Of a stretch of 64,000 bases of DNA, positions 24,646-38,300 are shown one piece after another (within the stretch, counting starts at the first letter, position 1; every line of letters begins with the position of its first letter). The notes beneath the pieces are model-generated. The model was not told the DNA's origin and made no database searches. It worked only from the letters and a program-made list of their open reading frames with translations. A program made the position numbers and the translations under genes. The DNA lies in assembly GCA_008921705.1 (NCBI GenBank), contig VFFE01007626.1:791803-855802 (forward strand), read 5' to 3'. Source of the stretch: Burhinus oedicnemus (Eukaryota > Chordata > Aves > Charadriiformes > Burhinidae).

Positions 24646-26160
24646 CTGCACCCGGAAGGAAACATGGTTTGACATGATTTGTTCTTGACAAAGCTGTGTT
24701 GGCTCTTGTTAGCAGGCTTTAGGCTCACCTGGGAGCAGAATGGATTTCTGCAATGAACCCAAATGAGATGTGCTTAAGAGCAGATGCTACACCAGTAGCA
24801 CAGGGTGTTAGCTGAAGCCCCTTGTTGTGCAGTTTGTAATTACATGACTAGGGAAGTACTGCTAAAAACCTAGCAGCCACAGAGGATGAAACTGAAAATA
24901 TATGGAGGCTGAGAGAGTATTAGGGAGAAACTGTCCTGTTTGCTTAGCCTGTTCCCATTCCTGTGAAGATGTAGATTTTATAATCCCTGTTGGAGAGGAT
25001 AGTGGGGGATATAAATAGCCTGACCTTCTTCAGTCATTACTATGTATAGTCAGAGCAACCCTTTTGCATTCCCCCTTCTCTCTTAGCATCATCTCAGTCT
25101 AGAGCTCTGGGGAGCTGCAGCATGGCACAGAGAGTTGTATTAACCAGCTCTGTGGAGCCCAGTGGGATCAGGAGGGGAAGCAGTTGTGAGTGGCTATGGA
25201 CAGGACTAGGGAAGATCTCCTGCATATATAGTACAGGGACTGGAGGGGCAGGAGGACTGTAGACCAGCAAAACGAAGTAAATGTTAATGATTTCTTCTTA
25301 ATTTTTTATCTCTGATCTTCCAAAATTAAACATCATCTTAAATTTGAGATTACCTTATAATCAAGTCAGTATGGTATGAATGCACTGTGTAATTAAAATG
25401 CACGTTGTCTTCGTTCAAGAAATCATGCCTTTTCAGACCTGCCTATAAGTCACATGCTGGAAATGAAAAATCTGTTTAAATGCATTTCTGAAGCAGGGTT
25501 TATGCATGTAAAGTATTTTAACTGGAAAAAAAAAATCTGCAGTGTTTATACTTCATCATGATACTGTGTAACCCTGGCAGTTTTAGGCATTTCTCCTCAA
25601 ATTCTTGCTTACCACCTATTGACCATGGCAGAGTAGAAACAATTTGATTATTTTTAGCATCTTGCCTACTCAGCCATGCAAATCTATAGGATAAAGTTGT
25701 CAAAACTCCTGAACGTAAATACCATGGAGTCAGACTGCTAATGCTGCAACAGACGAAGAAGTGCCAGCACTGTCACTGACATTAGGGCAGCCAGACATTG
25801 AGGGTCAAAGTAATTTATTGTAGAGTGGCTACAATGCGGTGAGCAACATATGTGGTGCAGGGGATTTGTATTTGGGGAAGATTTTGTTGCATTCTTCCAT
25901 GTATGCTGTCACAGCCATGACAGCTAGGCAAAAACAGGAGGTGAGACAATAAAACGGCTCAATGAAGGATGGATAAGACTTTTTTAAGTCTTATGTTCAT
26001 GTCCATATTCAAGTTTTTTATTCATAGCTCCTGTTCAAAAACGCACTTGTTGCGTTCCAGCCATCCTTTCTTTTGAGAACAGGCATTGGATCATCAATGA
26101 CTTACTTCAAAATATTGCCCCACCATCTTTTCACAGTGGAGATTCTCTATTTCTTGTTAT
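24646..26160. other. Unique sequence, nothing seen
   Basis: No frame of note, no recognised repeat and no CpG cluster. A short A run lies at about 25526-25536. Confidence 0.5.
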
Positions 26161-26169
26161 TACCATTGT

Positions 26170-26820
26170 GTGATTGATCTGCTTAGTCACAGGCTGTCAC
26201 TTCTTCACTGTGACATCACTGTCAAGAGGTCAAATCACTACACATTTGAACCCCCTCCCCATCCCCTGAGAACATTTTTTACAGAAAGAGCTGGCAGCAT
26301 TACAGAGTTTTTAGAATTCCTTCCATGTGCCTTGAATCAGACCTTGGCAAAGATAACCCAGCCAGTAAAAACAAGCTATTGTAATAGAAATGCAGCTGTC
26401 AGATGTAACATTAGGCCATGAGTGGTATTGTAGGTGGTGCTTCTAATTAATTGCTTTATTATTTCAGTGTTAGTAAAGAGCTTTGGGCTAAGGCTTAGGG
26501 AACAGGTCCTTTACGGGACCATGTCTCCTCCCGTGTACAAGTCTGTTATGTTTACCAAGACAGTGTGCCAAATTTGCTTAAGTTTTGTCATCCAAACCAT
26601 CGTCCAGGCACTATTGGTCATTGGTAATTCTGACATCAGTGTGTTGCTGAGAAGAATCCATGTTCTGCAGACATTGCAACAGACCTGGTGCACAGATACG
26701 TTAATGATGCAGCAGTCCCTTAGTAACAGTGTAGTAGACGACACACTAATAAAGAACCTGTTACTGGCTCATGCAGGCAAGCTCAGTGTAGCTCCAAAGG
26801 AGCGTTGATATATCGGTTGC
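26170..26820 (+). other. Low-stop region, possible conserved non-coding DNA
   Basis: In one plus frame the 640 bases contain only two stop codons, close together at 26419 and 26431. They are flanked by open runs of about 83 and 124 codons; the second has an internal ATG near 26521. Neither peptide shows a domain or signal I recognise. Homeodomain-type 'ctaattaattg' cores around 26444-26455 are as consistent with conserved non-coding DNA as with a decayed coding sequence. The low stop count is seen directly; any function is inference. Confidence 0.25.
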
Positions 26821-29800
26821 ATTTTAATGGTTTGGAGGGCTTTTGGTTTTTTTCTTTCCACAAGTGACTGTTACAATGATGGACCTGTCTTAGTGCTGGT
26901 TATTTGCAGTGGGAAGGAGATACAGTGGTCAAAACAGAGAAGAACCAGCATGGCAGAGCACTAGATGGAAGATCTCCGAGGTCTAAGAGGAAGTGTTCCT
27001 TCCTACAGGGTGCCGAAGCTGGTGCTCCAACCAAAGCACGTGTCTCTTTCAGAGACAGTTTCCTGTTGTTCATAAGTGGAAGTGGTCTGCAGGGGAAGTG
27101 ATGTGTTTGTCACAAGTCTGAAAGCCTAAGGATTTGACAGGCAGAGTTTGAGAACAGCAGTCAGGATTGCAGCTGGCAGATGAGAACTATTCTGCAAAAT
27201 TTGGTTTCTATTTCACTGATGGCTTAGATTGCCTTCTTTTGTTCTTTACCTTCTGAATATGTCACAATTCTTACTTGCAGAGGAAAGTCAGAGGTTCTGC
27301 TCCCAAACGCAGTTACAAGGCACTATACTCCTGGGAAAGGAGTAAATTAGTCAATTAAATCAGTCACAATCAAGTCACGCAAGCCACTCCTTTCTCCTGA
27401 GGCTGAATACACAGAATTTGAAGAATTCTGAAAATTAGCTGCCCAGCAATGTTGCACCCCCACCGCCACCCCAGCAGCACAGACCCAGAGAACACTAGAA
27501 GGGGGAAAAACAGATTTTAATTTCAGAAATTATGTAAGTCACAATAAAGAAAGCAAAAAACCCAAGAATTTTGAGTTTATGCTGGATCCAAAGCTCAAAG
27601 TCTGGTCATGTTTAATAAAACCATGGAAACGTTTGAGTTGTTACATAGACACCATGTCACAAAGTGGGCCCAAAGGAGTCTGTGTAGTAACTCAGTCTCC
27701 TCGCCTGGCTGGACGCTCCTATGAGCTAACTATGAGGGAGCAGCAAGCCACCCTGCAGTTTGTCAGTATTGCCAAATTTCACAATTTCATGGCAAGACCT
27801 TCTGCAGTTGCTATATTACTTCAAGGTTCCTTGGTGTATCAGAGCAGTGGAGAATCTCAGTTATGGTTTTTTTACCTTCCTGATTATCAGAAAAAGGATT
27901 GAAGCATGGATTCAGATAGGAAATCATAGGACCCACAAAATATTCTATTTTGAAAATGACATTAATTTAAGCAAAATCTTTTTCTAAAGCATTTGAGGTG
28001 AGAATTTTGCTCCCTGTGGTCATTATCAGGCTGCTGATTGATGTGGCATATGATACACTATGTTACAGCAGGGTAATGCCATGTCATGATAAAGTAATGA
28101 TGCAAACTCTTGCCAACTGAAGATTGCAAACTTGAACTAGTGACCTGTCTTCCTCTCTTGGGCATTGGTCAGTAGGGCCAGAGAATGAGTTGACAGTGAT
28201 GAATCTGCTTTTCTGTGGATTTAGGTTGATTTTTTTTGTAAATCCCATTTCAAATTCAAAACCACCAACATTCCTATAAACATGTTTCCTGAAGTCCAGG
28301 CCTCTGCAGCAATGTTTCTGAAGAACAGGCACCCACTGAAGTGCTTGTAATCAACAGACACCACAGTGAGTCACCAGTATGATTCACTGACCTTGTAGTG
28401 CACGGGATTGTAAAAATGGGGGCAAATTTTCCTCTGCCACAGGGAGAGGGTACACTCTGACTGTCAGCTTCACTACACCAAAATGAAGGATGTGGCCCTG
28501 GATGGTGGGTACTAGTAGGAACACACAGCCTGTCCTCAGAAGTTGCTCCACAGGCTGAAATGAAATGCCATATGAACTTAAAAGCAGAGACTGCCACCAG
28601 CAGCGAAAGAATTTTTACAGTCCTGAGCATACTGAACAGTGCTGTATCACCACCGACCATAGTCAATGTTATCCTTACATTTTCCAAAGTATGGACAGTT
28701 ATGGTCAGTGCCAGATGGGGCTGTCAGGCAGGTTGTACAGTTGCAGTTCAACCAGCTATTCATCCACAGAGCTTTTCTTAGCATTACAGTACAGTGAGGG
28801 AGGGAATGTCCTCAGCCAGTTATTTAAATGACAGACCTATCCAAGAAGACACTTATCTATAGGTTGCTTTCCCCCTTACCTATCACTTCCTCTTGTAAAT
28901 ATTTCTAAAACAACAGGCAAACATTTTGGCCGTTGCAGACGTACGTTTAGAGACAGTAGAAGTTTGATGTAAACTAGGAGGTTGATATGAAGGGTTGGTT
29001 ACATTTTGTTTACTCATATCCAAGCTCACATCCCACTAGGAACTGGATGAACAGTGTTTCACAAATACTGTGGAAAGACCAGAGTATTCCAAATATCCCT
29101 CCATGAAAATGTGCAATGAAAAAAGTCAATGTGGAAACATACAGTGAAAATGTGTGCATTGAACAGGCAATGTACCAGGAGCTGCACAGCACTTTGGTAT
29201 GAGAGAGACCATGAAACAAGATGAGGCTGCCCAGTAGAAGGTAGAGGCTCACAGAGACAGTGGAAAAGAAGGAGCTTAGCTGCAAGAACAGTCAAAGGGT
29301 GAATGATATGGTGTGGTGCCCATTCACACACTAGCTGCTCAGAGCTTGACCACCAAATTGCTAGACAGTGAACTCAGTGAATCACACAAATTGGAGCAAC
29401 CAGATGTCATAATAATTAATTCCAACTGTACAGTAATTGAAAACAGCATAGAAGCAGCAATTTCTTGTTGACAATATTAATACATCATCTTTAGATGGAA
29501 AAGCCTCAGGTTTCATAGTTCTGGGTAATAAAAAATGATTAAGTACTTCTAAAGAAAAGAATAAAATTCTAGATTCAGAGACAGGTTTTGCTATGAAACA
29601 AGACTGTCTTTGCACATCTCGGAAGGGACTAGCTCAGCATCCATAAATCTAAAATTATGTGTCCATGTATAAGGCAGGGCTTCTTCACAGGCATATATCT
29701 GTCCATTATGAAGCAATAATTTCAAATGCTCAATAAAATATTTTGAACTTTTATAAAGGAACTCAAAGAACTTTGCCATGGGAATGCTCTGCTTCTTTTA

Positions 29801-30012
29801 TGTCAGTTCTAACTTTACTGCTTAATGCAATTATCCTTGAGGTAAATGGTTGTTGGGCTGCTTTTTTCTTATCTAAAGGTGATATTTTGATATGCATCTT
29901 GGGGATTTAAATGCCCGAACTGCATTGAAATGCCTGAGGACAGAGCACACAGTTCCTGTAAAAACTGTTGCCTCTATTAGTATCTCCTATGTTCGTAAGA
30001 TCCAAAATGTAG
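26821..30012. other. Unannotated sequence
   Basis: Frames near 27579-27902, 28274-28687 (minus) and 29010-29331 (minus) are moderately long but overlap other frames on the same or opposite strand and show no known motif. The two minus-strand frames at 29010-29331 are hydrophobic only because the plus strand is purine-rich there. Confidence 0.45.
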
Positions 30013-30110
30013 CTCTTACCTGTATATTCCTGTTCTAGTTCTCATTTTATTTGGATGTAGCTTCTCATCTGTGTATTCATATTCTAGTTCTCATTTAATT
30101 AGAAGATGTT
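30013..30110 (+). repeat. Imperfect tandem duplication, 49-base period
   Basis: The unit around 'ttctagttctcatttt' occurs twice with a 49-base offset (30013-30061 and 30062-30110), for example 'tgtatattcctgttctag' against 'tgtgtattcatattctag'. It is an old local duplication. Confidence 0.75.
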
Positions 30111-30667
30111 AAAAATGAGGAAGACAAAGTTCATGCTTGCTGATGTGCGTAACAGTGCATGAAGGGTGCTGGATCTTCCATTTTTTTAGGATGAAAGCCT
30201 TTCCATAAAGTTATAAGACAGTCATTTGCATCTGATCTATAATGTTCAGCTCTTTTAGTTGAGTAGCAAATTATGGTTCATCAGGATACCACAGGAATTG
30301 AATTAAGTGGAGCTACTGTTTACACAGTGCAAATGAGAGCAGAATTTACCTGCAGTTGAGAGACAATTGAGAGATATTTTCTTCATCAGAAGAAGAATAC
30401 TCTCACTTCTAAGATTTTTATGTAGTTAATTGTAGATAGGTTAAGAAATTGTTCATTAAAGACTTAACATGTCATTGTAATTCCATTCTTTTATCCTGTC
30501 TAGCAGTTTAAATGGAAATGTCATAACTTTGTTCTACAGTTCTTATGTTTGCCACAAGAAAGTGGGGAAATGAAACAGAGAATTAATTAAGGCATTAGCT
30601 TTAATGGGGGTTTGGGGCTTTCGTTAATTGTTGGGTTTTTTCAGTACAATTGACACTTGGTAGCATG

Positions 30668-30752
30668 CAAAAAAACCAAACCAAAAACCAACAAAACAAC
30701 AACAACAACAAAAATAACCCAAACAAAAAAAAAAACCAAAACAACCAACCAA
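30668..30752 (+). repeat. A-rich / CAA simple repeat
   Basis: A low-complexity block of A runs interspersed with C, including (caa)n near 30690-30710 and 'aaccaaccaacc' at its end. No SINE body was recognised before it. Confidence 0.85.
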
Positions 30753-31904
30753 CCTGTTAACACTTAGGATCTTTCATGTAATAACAAGCACAGCTTCTAC
30801 AGTTCAGCACTTGTAAGTAACCCTAGAATAGCAAACCTGTGCAAACAACTTGGATCTTCTGAGAAACTTTGAAATAAAAAGTTATTTTGTGCAAAACTCA
30901 GCACTTCATAACCATTCAGACAATGGCAAACCAATGTTCTCAGCTCAGCACTTGCCTGCTCTTCTGCAATAATAAGCCAGTGTGAATGTATGATAGAAGA
31001 AAACCACTTAGACAAAGATTTCATTTCCAAGTTCACAAGGAATGAGTAAAAACAGATTTTGTCATTTACAAATAAATTTTCTTATATACAGAATACAGTG
31101 CAAAAGGTTATACCTGGGCTTTTGGTGTGCTGCAATACTCATAGTTAGTACGGGAAGATGTGATTTTTTTTTTCTTTTTTTTTATTTCCTTGCCAGAATC
31201 CTGAGGCCACATTAAGCAAGGAAGGGTGAGGTAGGCTGGGATAACTGACAAGCAGTGATTAAGGATTTGCTCCTTTTCACAACAACTTTGGGAGCGTAAT
31301 TCTACTGTTCACTCAAATGCTTTCAGGGCACATTCTGGCTTTTACCTGTATGCTGCAGGAAACCATTTCAACTTGTGCTGCTTGTGTAGCAGTGTGACAG
31401 GGACAGCTGGACTAACTGCTCAGGTCTACAGAGCTGTGTTCCGTCCCCATCCTTTTCCTGGTCTGAAACATGACTCTCCTTTTCCCATATTCTCTCTCCC
31501 CATTTCTGACTCATTCCCTGTTTCTTTTTATATACAGAAAGGAATGATTCCAGTGCAAGAGAGGTCAGGGCTGCTTCTGCAACTTTGCACTGCTCGTACA
31601 AAGGCAGTATCTAGATACCTCTCATTCACATAGTGCTACACAGACTTGGGGGACCAAAGTATCTGGCTCACAGCAGATTGTTTTCCTACAATATTCAGCT
31701 ACTCTGTGTGTCTCATCTCCTCCTGGTCACACTGGGGGAGGGGAGGCTGTGCCCAGAGGGAGAATAGAGCAGCTGGATTGGCATCTGTCATGTGGCAACA
31801 AAAATAGCAAATCACCGTTATGATTTCAGCCACAAAATTTTTATATAACCCTGAGTTATACAAGAGTCAAGTTTTTTTTCTTCATGCTCAGAAAATGACC
31901 TTTA
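30753..31904. other. Unannotated sequence
   Basis: The stretch contains a T-rich patch at about 31162-31185 and a G-rich patch at about 31732-31750. No gene or transposon was identified. Confidence 0.45.
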
Positions 31905-32330
31905 ATGACTGTTTTCGGGTCAAATAAACACCAAACTTTCGGAAAAGGAAAGTCCAATTACGTACTGAATGTTCTCAGCTCTGACATAGAGCTGGGAATC
32001 TATCTAACAACTGGATTAACGATGAACCATCATAGTCAGAACCTGTTTTACAAACTGAAGTTAGCCTATGGAGTATTTGTCAGGGATTTAACCAGAGAAA
32101 GGCTGGAAATTTATCTGGAACACAAGCACCCTTTGTTCAGCAAACTGCTGACATGTTTCTTCAGGCAAATTTTTCCTTTGGCTGGATTAGCTAACCAAAT
32201 AACTATGCAGAGTGCTTACTCCTGGGTTTGCAAATCTGAATTAAATTTATTTCCTTTACAGGTGCACTGTATATATGAGTTTGTCAAGGCAAGATCAAAA
32301 GTCTCAGTCTTTGGGACTGTGTTTTGACTC
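31905..32330 (+). other. 140-codon open frame of unknown meaning
   Basis: An ATG at 31905 opens a 140-codon frame to 32327, the longest non-transposon frame in the window. A second frame overlaps its end and continues to 32490. The peptide is mixed hydrophobic and basic with no signal peptide, repeats or motif I recognise. An acceptor-like 'ttatttcctttacag' ends near 32262 inside the frame. The DNA texture (AT-rich, balanced words such as 'ccaaataactatgcag') also fits conserved non-coding DNA. A real gene is possible but not supported by flanking splice structure. Confidence 0.2.
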
Positions 32331-35300
32331 AGTAAAGCTCAGGTCCTTTGCAACAGAGAGGAACTCTGATTCTGAGATATCAGCAGGACTACTGGTGGAC
32401 ATCACCAGGTGGTTAAGAAACAATTCCGATACCACTGAAGTCCTGCTCATATTTTTGTGCCCTTTAGACAAGGAAACAAAACTGAAATGAGGGACTTAGA
32501 GTATTTTAATTCCAGACTCCTGATGGAGGATGCTAGCAAGCTAGAGGGTATTTGGCTGTACCAAGTAACTCATGAATACACAGCAGTTGTCCCATAACGG
32601 TGAGACTATGGCCTATTGAAAGTATGCCTTTGGAGAGCCCTGTAAGAGTACAAGCTATAAATTATGATTTAGAAATCCTTTAATAGACAATTAATCAATT
32701 CAGACACACAGAACTCTGTGTGTGTGTGAGTGTCTGGTAGTGAGCTAGCTCCTGTACAATCAGAAAAAAACCCCACTTTTCTTCGGAAAAAATAATGTAA
32801 TTGTATGCTTTTTAGTAGTTTGCAAGGGAATGCCAACACCAGTAGAGCTGCCTTCCCTTTTCTGAAACATCTTAATATGTTGTAGCTCTATCTTAGACAT
32901 TGGCTTTGTCCAAAGGTGTCCAGCGAAGTCTTCATTTAAGTAGGTCTTAATTCAGTCCCAGCTCCTTTGCCATTAGGAAATTTTTATATTTCCCATGGTA
33001 CAGGTGCAGACATTGGCAAGAAGGGTGGCACTTCTCGAAGTTGTAGAGGAAATCAGTAGCAGAGCCTGAATGAACTCTGGATGTCTGATCTTGCATTTCA
33101 GTCAAGAATCCAGGACAGCATCTCGGAACACAAGGGGCAAAGGGCCACCTTCCCAGTAGCTGCTCGCACAAGTGCATGCTCCTGCACTGAACTCCCCTGG
33201 AGTCTGAAAGAAAATGAAGTGCCTGCGTGTCTCAGATGCCTCTGAGAATTGCAACCCAGAAGCCCATTCTTCATTGCAGGGCTGTTTTCTGGCAGCTGGC
33301 TAAAACCAGCACAAAATTAAAGAAACCCATCCATTGTCTGTTGGTAGGAAAAACAATAGATATTTGATGGGCTGAATTTTGTAGCTAATCTGTGGCTTTT
33401 TAGACTCATTCTGATTTTTGCTAGAGAGAAAGTGAGGCATAACAAGTTACATATGACACACTTTTTTCCTACTTTGAAAACAAAATTAGTAGAAAAGTGA
33501 GCTTGGAAAGATTTGTTGTTGTTACACTGTGTTATTGACATAATAACGCTGCAAAAAGCAGCAAGAACAAGGAGAGAAACAGAAGTGTGCCCTGCCTGCA
33601 TAGGCTGTCTTGGTAAGTCTCATGAGCTAGGGATTAATCTGGGACCTTCTCACACCACACCACGCAGGTGATTCTGTGACCACTACAGACCTGCCTGCAG
33701 CTGCTTTTGGACTTTGGCAACACCCAGTTGCTGTTCACAGGCCTGAGTGATGCTCTGACTTGCCTGGGCCTATGTCTCGTTCTGCAACACGTAAGTTGGG
33801 CATGTACTGTGCAGCTCATTGCCCCAGCTTACTTCCTCTGAATTCCCTTCCCTCTTGCCTTTGGTGGCTCAGAGTGGCAGAGCTGAAGTCAATGAGACTG
33901 ACCAAGGAAGGAACTGATCATATCTGCCTTTCCTGTTGAGCTTTTTCCCTTTTACAGTTATAGTAGACCTATTAACACATTAGAGAAAGCTGGGGAGTCG
34001 TTTGCTCTTACAGAGCACTTGCGCACACTGTAATTGAGATGTTTCTCAACACCCGTCAGGCAGGCAGAATGATTGTGAAAACATGCCTGAGTCTCACAAG
34101 GGGATTTTTGCCTGTTTGAGCATCACAAGTCAAAGTCCCCATTAAGGTAGACAGGGAACAGAGATGCCAAATCTTTCAGAAACTGTTTTGAAAGTTATGA
34201 GCAAAACAGGAAAGCAAATAATAAAATAATGAACATGTACTAATGCAGAGATGCCTCACATCCAGATGAGAGGAGTTAACAATTAAATAGGCGGTGTGAA
34301 CTTTGAGGAAGGACTCCTCAAAGGCTCTAGGGGGGAGCTGAAGAGGTTTGTGAATCTGGAGACATCCCCAGAGTGCGAGCAGAGGAGAGTGCAGATCATT
34401 GTCTCCAGTTGGGAGTGGAGGGGCTGAGAGCTCTTTGGAAAGAAAGTGGGCTGTGATGAAAGCAGAGCTCAGTGACGCATACACGAAACAAGAGAGTGGT
34501 TTGCAGAAAGCTGCTCATGCTGGCTTTTGCAGAGCTCAGTTTGAATATAGACACACCAGCCACCTCCCTAAGGAGTACATAGAGAGGGATGGGTAGCAAG
34601 TGGGATTGATCCATCAAGGAAGGAAATGGTCTTATCCTCTGTCTTGCTCCATAGACACTTCACTGCATTTCTCCAGTCAACTGCATCCCAGGTACCCTGC
34701 TTTTCATGAACCCCCACCTCTTTCTTGGTTATGTGAAATGATAACACAAACAGGCAAGGCACGGGTGAAGGGAAAAAGATAAATGAGCTGGGATCCACAT
34801 CCAGGAGAGAGGAAGTCTTACACCTGCTCTTCATGGTTTTGTTTCCTACTTGGTGTTAGCTGTTCCACAGATGCAGCTGCCTTTTAGCAGATCTCTCACA
34901 GATGCCCTCATTGCTCAGTCTGTTTGGCCAAGCTGATCCTTGATCCTGGCAACATCCAATCTCTAGTGTCATGGAAGTCGGTACATCCAAGGTATCTTTA
35001 TCTGTATCTCTGTGAAGAGAACTGAGATTACAGGGTTGTGGGGAGAGAAGACAATGGTAACATAATGGAACCTATACAGAAATCCTGCCTTCTCTACTGG
35101 TACATCTTGGGAACCTGTTGGGATTGTAGCTCTTTTTCTGGCTCTGGCTGTCTGTGGAAGGCACCCTAGCAATGAGAAGTTAATTCTGACTTTTAGGATG
35201 TCTGTCCTGTGTCCTGAGATCTAGCTAAAGAAGAGGCCTTATAATCCACTTTCTCTTTGCAGTGTAGAGTATTGCAGCTCTGTGTATTCCTTTCCTTTGG

Positions 35301-38300
35301 TTATTGGAGGCTTATTGGTTGTTTGGTTGAGAAAAGCTCAAACAAGCAGATGTGTATGTGGTTGTCTCATCTAATATACAGGCTTTTCTGATCAGAAAAG
35401 ACTATTAAGGACTAACCTTCTTTTTAGTGTGTGAGACGGTAGAAGCTGTCTGGCTTGACTCATAGGTTTGACAGAGGAGTTAGTAAGTTTACCTGAGGAC
35501 ATTTTGAAACATCATGAGACTTGCTGTAGCTAAATATAAGGCAAGTCAGTCGGTGCCACCCTGGGAAACAGAACGAATGGGTGGTGTGGTACAGAGATAG
35601 CAGAGCCTGCTGAGAAGAGGCAGACAGACTCTCCCACTGACTTCTTGCAAGGTGTCAATGCAATCAGGCTCACCCACAGTTGTAGAGCTGTGGCTGGAGC
35701 TAATATCCAGTATCTGTAGGATGCTGGTGAGGTGAGGAGGAATGATAAGAAGATACAAGAATTAATCAGACAAGGAATACAGATAGTTGAAAGCTGAGAG
35801 TTTCAAGGGATTCCAGAGTACTTAGGATTTTCCATCTTGAACCTGGGATGATTCTTACATGAACTCAACACACATCAAAGTAGCCAGAAAATAGACGTCT
35901 ACTGGTTTCCTTTTGGACTGTATATTGATTTGACTAGCTAGCCCATAGCAACAATGCTGTAATACACATGGGCCCAGATGTTTTCTAATAATAAAACTAT
36001 AGCTTGCTAAAGCTTAAGGAGGAAAGACACTGGGTCTTCTCCAGGAAGAGAATGGTGGTGTACTGCAAGAGATGTGGCTTAATGCAGCTGGAGATAATTA
36101 GCCAGCCAGAGTATTTGCTGTACAGCATAAGGCACAGCACCACATAGCTACCTCCAAAGCCAGTTACTGTATTAAGCTGCTGTTTTTCACAGGTGCAAGA
36201 GATGTGTTCTGATTTTAACCTGCCTCAGATTTGACTTCCAGTTACGGATGTAGAGGAACTGTCTTTTGGAACTTGACCCTACTGGCAGGTAACTCTCTTT
36301 CACTGAATAAATGAAGAATTTAACGAGTCTAGCTACCTCTGAAGGTCTTGCTGTGTATATGTACCTCTTGAAACTGACCTTTAATGTCTCTTCAATCTGA
36401 GTCTCATCTTTCAAATTGAGCTACCAATGCTTCCTTTCACCCACTACTTTCTTTACTTTTCCTTTCTTATTTAGAACCTGAACTCTTTGGGATTTACATA
36501 CTCTTGGCTAGGGCACAGCACTTCAGCTTCTCATTAGCACTTCCAAAGCTTAAGGGAAGAAACAGAATGTGCAGCAATGTGAGCATGCGTGTGGATACGA
36601 TACCCAGTCATCAGTGAAGGCTGACATTGCAAGGCTTGCTCTTTCAGTGACCCCAGAAAAGGCATGGCCATCACAGCTTGGAGGTGGGACTGTCACCAAA
36701 AGAGAATAAGAATTAATTTGTGCCTGATGTTTCCATTGCCTGATCACTGAGCTGCATGAAAAAGTCACACAGAAAGCATCTTCCATAGTGGAAGATAAAG
36801 CATACTAATTTCCTAAATCTGAAAAAACTTGGTTTTTACTATCTTTTGGCCCAGACTTGAACTAAGGGAAGTATCTTGAAATAGAAGTAAAAAATCAACT
36901 AAGTATCTGAGTATCATGTGACATCTGTTTTCAGCAAGCTACCAGAGGGTGGGGAGGCTCCCATGTTAACAATCGCATGAAAATTACAATATTCAATGGC
37001 AGCACCCACAGAATGTCCATCGCCCTGTAGAAACTGGTTTTGCTGCTACAAGCACATTCATGTTGAGATCATTATCTACTTAACAGTTCTTGATTCCTTG
37101 TACTTAAGAGGATATGCTGTATCTGTTTTGAAGGTGGATGGCAGAGAATTTGAAAACTGACTTTATATACAGATAATTTAAAATAATATAGCACATTTAT
37201 TTTAAACTGGAACACCAACAGTTTTTGTATACACCATCTTACACCAGAATCACTCTATCCGCACCTTCTGGAGTTAGAAGAAGCAATATTACAGACATAG
37301 AAGTCTTTCAGACCTCTCCAGATCTAGTTATTTGAATGGCAGTCCCTAGGTCTTTTCTTCTCTCTGGGTGCAACCATGTTTCAAAGGTGTTTTCAGCCTA
37401 TAGTTCCAGCCATCATTGTTCTTCCAGCTTCACTCTGCCTGACCACTTCCGAACAACTTGTTTGGAAGGGAAGTCTGATTTTTTGATGGTACAAGGACCC
37501 AGAAAAACTTACTTATTACTTATGCATCTAGAGGACAGGAAACACAGAAGAAGGACAAGACAATAAAAGGCTAGCATGCAAATCATTCTATTAAGTGCTT
37601 AGCATCTTCCTTTGCACTGAAGCAGGCTCCACTTATCCAAGTGTCACTACTCACTGGGAAGCAAAATTGGAACTCTTGCCTCTCCTATTCTGGACAGATC
37701 TTCAAAAATTCCATTAACAACTGCATACCCTGTAGCACTGTTCCACTGGAGAGGTATGGGACTTGATCAGAGGCCTTTGACACCTGTTTTGCTATCAGTT
37801 ATCCAAAATTTTTTACTGTTTTTCATGTGGGTATATGAAAACTACCATCATTAGATTTAACTCTTAGCACTTTGCAAGCAATGCAGTAGCCATCAAACAG
37901 ACAAGAGAGTCAGATAATGATCACTGATAGCACCCAGGTGCTTCACAGGGAAGCTGCAGCAAAGTTTATTATTATCTCTTGCATTACCTTTAAGGTTTTG
38001 CCTGGAGGCCAGTGCTGAAATCAAGCTTCCAACCTGCCATGAAATTTACAACAACCCGCCCTGCTCTGAAGACTTTCTATTCTAAAACGGCACTCTCTTC
38101 ATTCATAGATGGAAAGGTGATGCATAAACCAAATCAGAGTTATATTTTGGAGCAGGTTGACACTGACTTGCCAGATGTCTTGCAGAACATCCATGAGAGA
38201 ATCAGAAATGTTTTCTGGGAATGCCATGAGTTTCAGCCCTGTGCCTTTCTTACCCAACCTCCTTTATAGGCCAGAAAGACATGGAGTAGTGAGTGACTGA

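Noticed and set aside
28274..28687. 137-codon minus-strand frame
   Set aside because: No domain, no supporting splice sites, and other frames overlap it. The length is possible by chance in 64 kb.
29010..29331. Hydrophobic minus-strand frames suggesting a membrane protein
   Set aside because: Two overlapping frames are both hydrophobic because of strand composition; no splice structure or known motif was found.
30668..30752. A-rich block considered as a SINE or processed pseudogene tail
   Set aside because: No SINE body, transcript-like sequence or target duplication is visible beside it, so it is a simple repeat.
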